From Anaerolineaceae bacterium (GTDB taxonomy: Bacteria > Chloroflexota > Anaerolineae > Aggregatilineales > Phototrophicaceae): a stretch of 64,000 nucleotides of DNA. The stretch covers positions 372,001 through 436,000 of the forward strand of contig JACKCG010000001.1 in assembly GCA_020634135.1 (NCBI GenBank). Direction: 5' to 3'. Under the pieces are notes generated by a model. The model was not told the origin of the DNA. It worked only from the letters and a program-made list of their open reading frames with translations, and did no database searches. Of this stretch, positions 60,373 through 64,000 are shown one piece after another. The first letter of the stretch is position 1; every line of letters begins with the position of its first letter. Made by a program: the position numbers and the translations under genes.

Positions 60373-60816
60373 TCACGACTCCAATTCAACATGAAAACGA
60401 ACCGTTCCAATGCCGATTACGTCCCCCTGTGTAATGACCACTGGTTGCGTTACTGGCAGGTCGTTGAGAGTTGTCCCGTTGCGGCTCTGGCGGTCTTCCA
60501 GCCACCACTGGCCGTCTCTTAGTGTCACCAGGGCGTGCTCGCTGCTGGCAAATGTGTCTGGAATTGGGATTGAGTTGGTAGGTGAGCGCCCCAGGCTGGT
60601 CAATGGCAGCAGGGGGTAAGTCTCCCCGGTTACGCGATACATTCCATCCAGTTCGCGCAGCACTTTGAGTGTGCCATATACCCGGCGGTGGACTTCCGAC
60701 TGTCCGGCGGTGCTGCGGTACTCTTTCCAGACGATGATAAATAGCCCCACCAGAATGGAGAACAGCAGCAACCCGGAAACAAGGCGCAGAGCGAAAAGGA
60801 TCAGTGCTTGATTCAT
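60373..60816 (-). CDS. Membrane-anchored FHA-domain protein (FhaB-like)
   Basis: A 147-residue protein with an N-terminal transmembrane helix (LVSGLLLFSILVGLFIIVW) and a cytosolic FHA domain with SLGRSPTNSI, SEHALV and SRNGT, the phospho-threonine-binding motifs. In actinobacteria FhaB is near rodA, pbpA and Ser/Thr kinases. Here an FHA pair likewise precedes an ftsW/rodA-pbp pair, but no kinase gene is in the window. The last base lies 7 nt from fhaA. Confidence 0.88.
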   Translation of the reverse strand: MNQALILFALRLVSGLLLFSILVGLFIIVWKEYRSTAGQSEVHRRVYGTLKVLRELDGMYRVTGETYPLLPLTSLGRSPTNSIPIPDTFASSEHALVTLRDGQWWLEDRQSRNGTTLNDLPVTQPVVITQGDVIGIGTVRFHVELES

Positions 60817-60823
60817 TGCGGCG

Positions 60824-61612
60824 TCAGTCTGTTAAATCCGGTATATCGGGTATCGCTGGGAAAATGCCAGTGGTTTCGCCAGGGGCTGAGTCTTCGGTAT
60901 AGACTAGCTGTGTGTTTCCTACCTGGATGACGTCACTGTTTTGCAGGACATGCTGTTTAACGGAGACGTTGTTCACAAAAGTGCCGCCCTGACTCTGGGT
61001 ATCGAACAGGATATAGCGCCCTTGGCGCAGTCGCAGTTGCAGATGATGGCGCGATACCGTTGAATCGTCCAGAATGACGTGGTTATCTCGGCTGCGACCC
61101 ACGTTAATCAGCTCGTGTTGAAGCTGAACAATGCGTTGACCGTTGATGACCAATTGAGGGTTATTGGGAACAGCGTGATTGCCGGGCAGCGCGACTCGTT
61201 CCATCAATGCAGTGGTACTGCGGCGTGCGCCGCTGTGTTCGGCCTTGATGACAAACTGTGGGCTGGCAACAGTTGTATCTGCCTGGATATCCACAATTGG
61301 GGTATTGGCGAGTTTACAGCCGGCTTGTTCGGCCAATTCGACCACATATTCACTCAGTACATCCGGCAGGGTGGGCTGCTGCTGCAAAAGCGTGCGGTGT
61401 GCTTCTGGGTGCAGGAAGATGGTGTAGTAATCCGGCGCTTCCGGGCGGCTGTTTTTGCTTGGGCGGCTGTTAGCTTCCAAGCTGCGTGCCAGTTCAAGGG
61501 CAATATCCTGTGCACGAATCTTTTTGCCAAAGATATGTGCAAATGCACCTTCAACCAGGCGTTCTAAGCGTGCTTCCAACCGGGATAACTTCTGCTCATT
61601 CATACCCGGCAT
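60824..61612 (-). CDS. FhaA-like protein (DUF3662 plus FHA)
   Basis: A 262-residue cytosolic protein. Residues 1-130 are the FhaA N-terminal (DUF3662) domain (LERLVEGAFAHIFGKKIRAQDIALELARSLE), followed by a flexible linker and an FHA domain with NVGRSRDNHV, VSRHHLQL and GGTFVNNV. In mycobacteria FhaA binds phosphorylated MviN (MurJ) and controls cell-wall synthesis. The start at 61612 has GGTGGG 5 nt upstream; ATG 61603 is an alternative. First gene of the envelope cluster. Confidence 0.9.
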   Translation of the reverse strand: MPGMNEQKLSRLEARLERLVEGAFAHIFGKKIRAQDIALELARSLEANSRPSKNSRPEAPDYYTIFLHPEAHRTLLQQQPTLPDVLSEYVVELAEQAGCKLANTPIVDIQADTTVASPQFVIKAEHSGARRSTTALMERVALPGNHAVPNNPQLVINGQRIVQLQHELINVGRSRDNHVILDDSTVSRHHLQLRLRQGRYILFDTQSQGGTFVNNVSVKQHVLQNSDVIQVGNTQLVYTEDSAPGETTGIFPAIPDIPDLTD

Positions 61613-61655
61613 TATATCCCACCCCCTGGAACGCGACAATGGACGAATGAAAACA

Positions 61656-61681
61656 GGCGACCCTCGCTGATGAAGGTCGCC
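61656..61681 (-). terminator. Terminator after the foldase gene
   Basis: On the minus strand GGCGACC and GGTCGCC pair over a 12-nt loop and are followed by TGTTTTC. It separates the foldase gene from the downstream fhaA cluster. Confidence 0.75.
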
Positions 61682-61756
61682 CGTTATGGTTCTGTTTCCT
61701 GCCTTGGATTTACGGGAAATCTCTATTGTTCCACCCTGATACCGAAATCTCCACTA

Positions 61757-63091
61757 TCAGGGAATATACTGCGTCCAGATGTCAAAGATTTCAATATTGT
61801 CTTGCTGGGCAGCACGCTGGTCCGTCAACCATTGATCGAACGCATTGTTCTTCGCAGTATCAAGCTGCGACTGTGTAACTTCACGATCTTCCCGCGCGCG
61901 TACCTGGATAATATGGAAGCCAAAGTCACTTTGCACCGGCCCAACGATTACGCCAATTTCAGCGGTGGTAACGGCATCAGCAAAGGGTTTCACATAGTTG
62001 AAGATTGGCGCCCAGCCCAATTCGCCTCCGCGTGAACCCGAACCCGTATCCAGTGAAACGGCTTTTGCCAGATCAGCGAAACTCTCGCCGTTCTGGAGCG
62101 CCGCCACGATATCTAGTGCCTCTTCTTCAGTTCCGACGAGAATATGTCGTGCGTCAACATGAGGTGTCATTAATATCAGATCGCTGGTGACATCGTCTTC
62201 CAGTGCTTGTCTCAGGGTACTGATTTCAAAGTAGGTGCGAAGATCGGCCTCGCTGACATTGGCATTGGTTCGTATATCGCGTAGTACACCAACCAGGTTG
62301 TCCTGGTATTGAACGTACTGCTCGGTGGCGGAGAGTGTGGCCGTCGGCGGGATCGTCGGGAATGGTGTCACCGTTGGCGTGGCCGTCAATTCCGGTGTGG
62401 CCGTAAACTCCGGCGTGGGTGTGTTGGTTGGCGTCGGTGAAGGAGTTGGTGATACAAAGGGCGTGGGCGTTACCGTCGGTTCGGTTGTTGCGGTAGGTTC
62501 TTGTCCGGCGGCCAGGATCGCCTCCGGGTCAAAGCCCATGAACTTGTCAATCTGCGCGTCAATCTGCGCGTCGGATACAGTGATTCCGCGCTCGGCGGCC
62601 AGTTGGCGAACCAGTGTGTCGTCTACCATCGTATTGATGACTCGGTTGCCGAGCTGGTCAGGAACATTGTACTCGTTCATCATCGTATTGTACGGTTCCT
62701 GCGCCAACTGCTGGTTAATCTGCTCATCCGACATGCCGAAACTTTGCAGTGTGCTGTAAACGTTGCTTAACTGTGTGTACAGCAGGTAACGCTCCAGCCG
62801 GACGCGCTTCTGGAACTCCGACACGGAGATATTTTCGCCATTAACGCTGGCGACTGCCTGGTTCGGCACGATAAACTGCTCGGATACAAAAGCGGCGACG
62901 ATAATGACGACTACCGCTACCAGGATGATACCAGCCCCAATGAGAATGCGGCGTTGGATTTCGGCTTCACGTTCTGCTTTTGACCGGTACTCCGGCGTGA
63001 CACTGCCCTTATTTGACACTTCGTTACCGGCTGATTGGGGTTTCTTCGGCGTACTCTTAGGAACCCCGGTGGTCTGGCTCCGTTTTGACAT
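61757..63091 (-). CDS. Membrane-anchored PrsA/SurA-like foldase
   Basis: A 444-residue protein with a cytosolic N-tail rich in Lys, a transmembrane helix (about 50-70), a SurA-type N-terminal chaperone domain (about 78-195, and again from about 255) interrupted by a Thr/Pro linker (about 200-252, TPTPFVSPTPSPTPT), and a parvulin PPIase domain (about 305-410, VDARHILVGTEEEALDIVAALQNGESFADLA, SRGGELGW, FGFHIIQV). It helps fold exported proteins. The start at 63091 has TAGGAGT upstream; the 63139 frame is less supported. Confidence 0.9.
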   Translation of the reverse strand: MSKRSQTTGVPKSTPKKPQSAGNEVSNKGSVTPEYRSKAEREAEIQRRILIGAGIILVAVVVIIVAAFVSEQFIVPNQAVASVNGENISVSEFQKRVRLERYLLYTQLSNVYSTLQSFGMSDEQINQQLAQEPYNTMMNEYNVPDQLGNRVINTMVDDTLVRQLAAERGITVSDAQIDAQIDKFMGFDPEAILAAGQEPTATTEPTVTPTPFVSPTPSPTPTNTPTPEFTATPELTATPTVTPFPTIPPTATLSATEQYVQYQDNLVGVLRDIRTNANVSEADLRTYFEISTLRQALEDDVTSDLILMTPHVDARHILVGTEEEALDIVAALQNGESFADLAKAVSLDTGSGSRGGELGWAPIFNYVKPFADAVTTAEIGVIVGPVQSDFGFHIIQVRAREDREVTQSQLDTAKNNAFDQWLTDQRAAQQDNIEIFDIWTQYIP

Positions 63092-63117
63092 AATGTAATG
63101 AACTCCTACCATAGTAA

Positions 63118-63146
63118 ATGGGGCATAGTTGCCCACCATGCCCCAT
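63118..63146 (-). terminator. Hairpin after rpsR
   Basis: ATGGGGCAT (63118-63126) pairs with ATGCCCCAT (63138-63146) over an 11-nt loop. It lies between rpsR and the foldase gene; on the minus strand it is followed by TTTACT, so it is a moderate terminator. Confidence 0.6.
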
Positions 63147-63184
63147 AAATGCTCAGAATATGACTTTCACCGCCAGATGCACTT

Positions 63185-63535
63185 TTAGTCGGTTGCAATG
63201 ACAAACGGCAGTAGGGCGAGATGCCGGGCGCGTTTAATTTCGCGCGCTAATTCCCGCTGGCAGCGGGCGCAGTTCCCGGTTTGGCGGCGCGGCTTAATTT
63301 TGCCGGTTTCCGTGATATAGCGCCGTAGTGTATCCACATCTTTGTAGTCAAAGCATTTGCCGTCCGGGCAATACCGGGTGCTTTTACGGCGCCCACCGGG
63401 GCGGCGTCCACCACCTTGCTGGCGTGGCCCCCCTCGGGCGCGACGAGGAGCAGGTGAAATATCATCGTCCTGTTCGTCATCTATATCCAGATCATCATCG
63501 TCGTTGCTTCTGCGGCGACGTTCTTCATCACTCAT
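63185..63535 (-). CDS. rpsR: Ribosomal protein bS18, zinc form, with acidic N-tail
   Basis: The core matches bS18: CPDGKCFDYKDVDTLRRYI, GKIKPRRQTGNCARCQREL and IKRARHLALLPFV. It retains the zinc-binding Cys pairs (the C+ form). The N terminus carries about 50 additional residues: a strongly acidic stretch (NDDDDLDIDDEQDDD) and a Gly/Arg-rich stretch. At 116 residues it is longer than the usual 75-90. It follows ssb, as in many bacteria. Confidence 0.95.
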   Translation of the reverse strand: MSDEERRRRSNDDDDLDIDDEQDDDISPAPRRARGGPRQQGGGRRPGGRRKSTRYCPDGKCFDYKDVDTLRRYITETGKIKPRRQTGNCARCQRELAREIKRARHLALLPFVIATD

Positions 63536-63558
63536 TGTGGGTGTACTCCTGTCAGTTT

Positions 63559-63963
63559 CTAGAATGCGTAATCGCTATCGTCTTCTTCGCTGCCGTAGTC
63601 CAGTTCATCCAGTTGGTTTTGGTCACGACGGCGATCACCGAGTAGAATCATTTCATTGGCAACCAATTCGGTACGAAAGTGCTTCTTGCCAGTTTCATCT
63701 TCCCAGCCGCGTGTCTGCAACCGGCCTTCAACATAAACCTGCTGGCTTTTGCTCAGGTGCGTTTTGCAGATTTCGGCCAGATTGCCCCAGGCAACCACGT
63801 TAAACCATTCGGTTTCTTCGCGGCGCTCCCCTTCTGCCGAAGTCCAGGTACGGCTGGTTGCTACACTGAAACTTGTGACCGGACGCCCACTTGGCGTGTA
63901 GCGCATTTCCGGATCACGCCCCAGCCGGCCAATAATCATGACCTTATTCAGCCCGCGTCCCAT
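63559..63963 (-). CDS. ssb: Single-stranded DNA-binding protein
   Basis: A 134-residue OB-fold protein: RGLNKVMIIGRLGRDPEMRYTPSGRPVTSFSVAT, ETEWFNVVAWGNLAEIC and KSQQVYVEGRLQTRGWED are the SSB core. A short acidic tail ends SEEDDSDYAF, the aromatic-ended tip that recruits partner proteins, here in place of the usual DDDIPF. It precedes rpsR by 23 nt. Any rpsF gene would lie beyond the right edge. Confidence 0.95.
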   Translation of the reverse strand: MGRGLNKVMIIGRLGRDPEMRYTPSGRPVTSFSVATSRTWTSAEGERREETEWFNVVAWGNLAEICKTHLSKSQQVYVEGRLQTRGWEDETGKKHFRTELVANEMILLGDRRRDQNQLDELDYGSEEDDSDYAF

Positions 63964-64000
63964 GTCCGTCGCTCCTTAAAACCCTTCTGGTTTTACGCCT

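Overview
The window reads as one continuous stretch of a bacterial chromosome of about 55-57% GC. It carries about 59 protein genes, one of them cut by the left edge, and one tRNA-Arg(CCG). No rRNA, CRISPR array, prophage or insertion sequence is visible. I infer a member of the Chloroflexota, probably related to Anaerolineae. The grounds are Thr/Pro-rich 'TPTPT' linkers in many surface proteins, SH3-bearing lipoproteins and membrane proteins, a topoisomerase I with an N-terminal zinc-ribbon (DUF5679-like) domain, an RqcH/NFACT protein, and a heme A pathway. No outer-membrane assembly genes are seen. This assignment rests on gene style, not on a tree.

Left part, + strand (1-11611): ricT (partial), a LmbE-type deacetylase, an M20 amidohydrolase, a degenerate S51-like protein, purA, a solute-binding-like protein, a soluble histidine kinase, a heme A and cytochrome block (small membrane protein, ctaA, ctaB, a CxxCH cytochrome c), rqcH and a PPK2 polyphosphate kinase. 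Next comes a minus-strand glycosyltransferase trio (11608-15124), an orphan ParA, an anchored solute-binding protein with an anchored glycosidase, a B3/B4-domain protein and a large multi-PAS histidine kinase. After tRNA-Arg there is a Wzy_C/TPR membrane protein, then a run of surface proteins (25501-31386): lipoprotein, double-SH3 membrane protein, M23 peptidase lipoprotein, and a binding-protein/SH3/CARDB fusion.

Middle (31712-48225): an MBL hydrolase and greA, then minus-strand housekeeping genes: topA, manC, dprA, and the SRP/ribosome operon ffh-rpsP-khpA-rimM. A flavin reductase, an alkaline-phosphatase-superfamily enzyme, and the chain C39 peptidase, murJ, MBL hydrolase, thioredoxin-like protein follow.

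Right part: a + strand cassette (48543-51786) holds a small exported protein, an ApbE flavin transferase, an SH3 protein with a His/Asp metal-binding tail and a ferric-reductase-like heme membrane protein. It faces a two-component system (51856-53992). Direct repeats TTTAAG at 11-bp pitch, the geometry of OmpR/PhoB-family operators, occur in both the promoter of the two-component operon and the intergenic region before the cassette. Then come a flippase-like protein with a PHP phosphoesterase, and a minus-strand envelope cluster fhaA-fhaB-SDR-mtnP-ftsW/rodA-pbp. In that cluster the penicillin-binding protein has lost all three catalytic motifs. The window ends with ssb-rpsR and a PrsA/SurA-like foldase.

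The strongest candidates for new biology are the catalytically dead PBP beside a SEDS glycosyltransferase, and the response-regulator-linked flavin/heme/metal-tail cassette.
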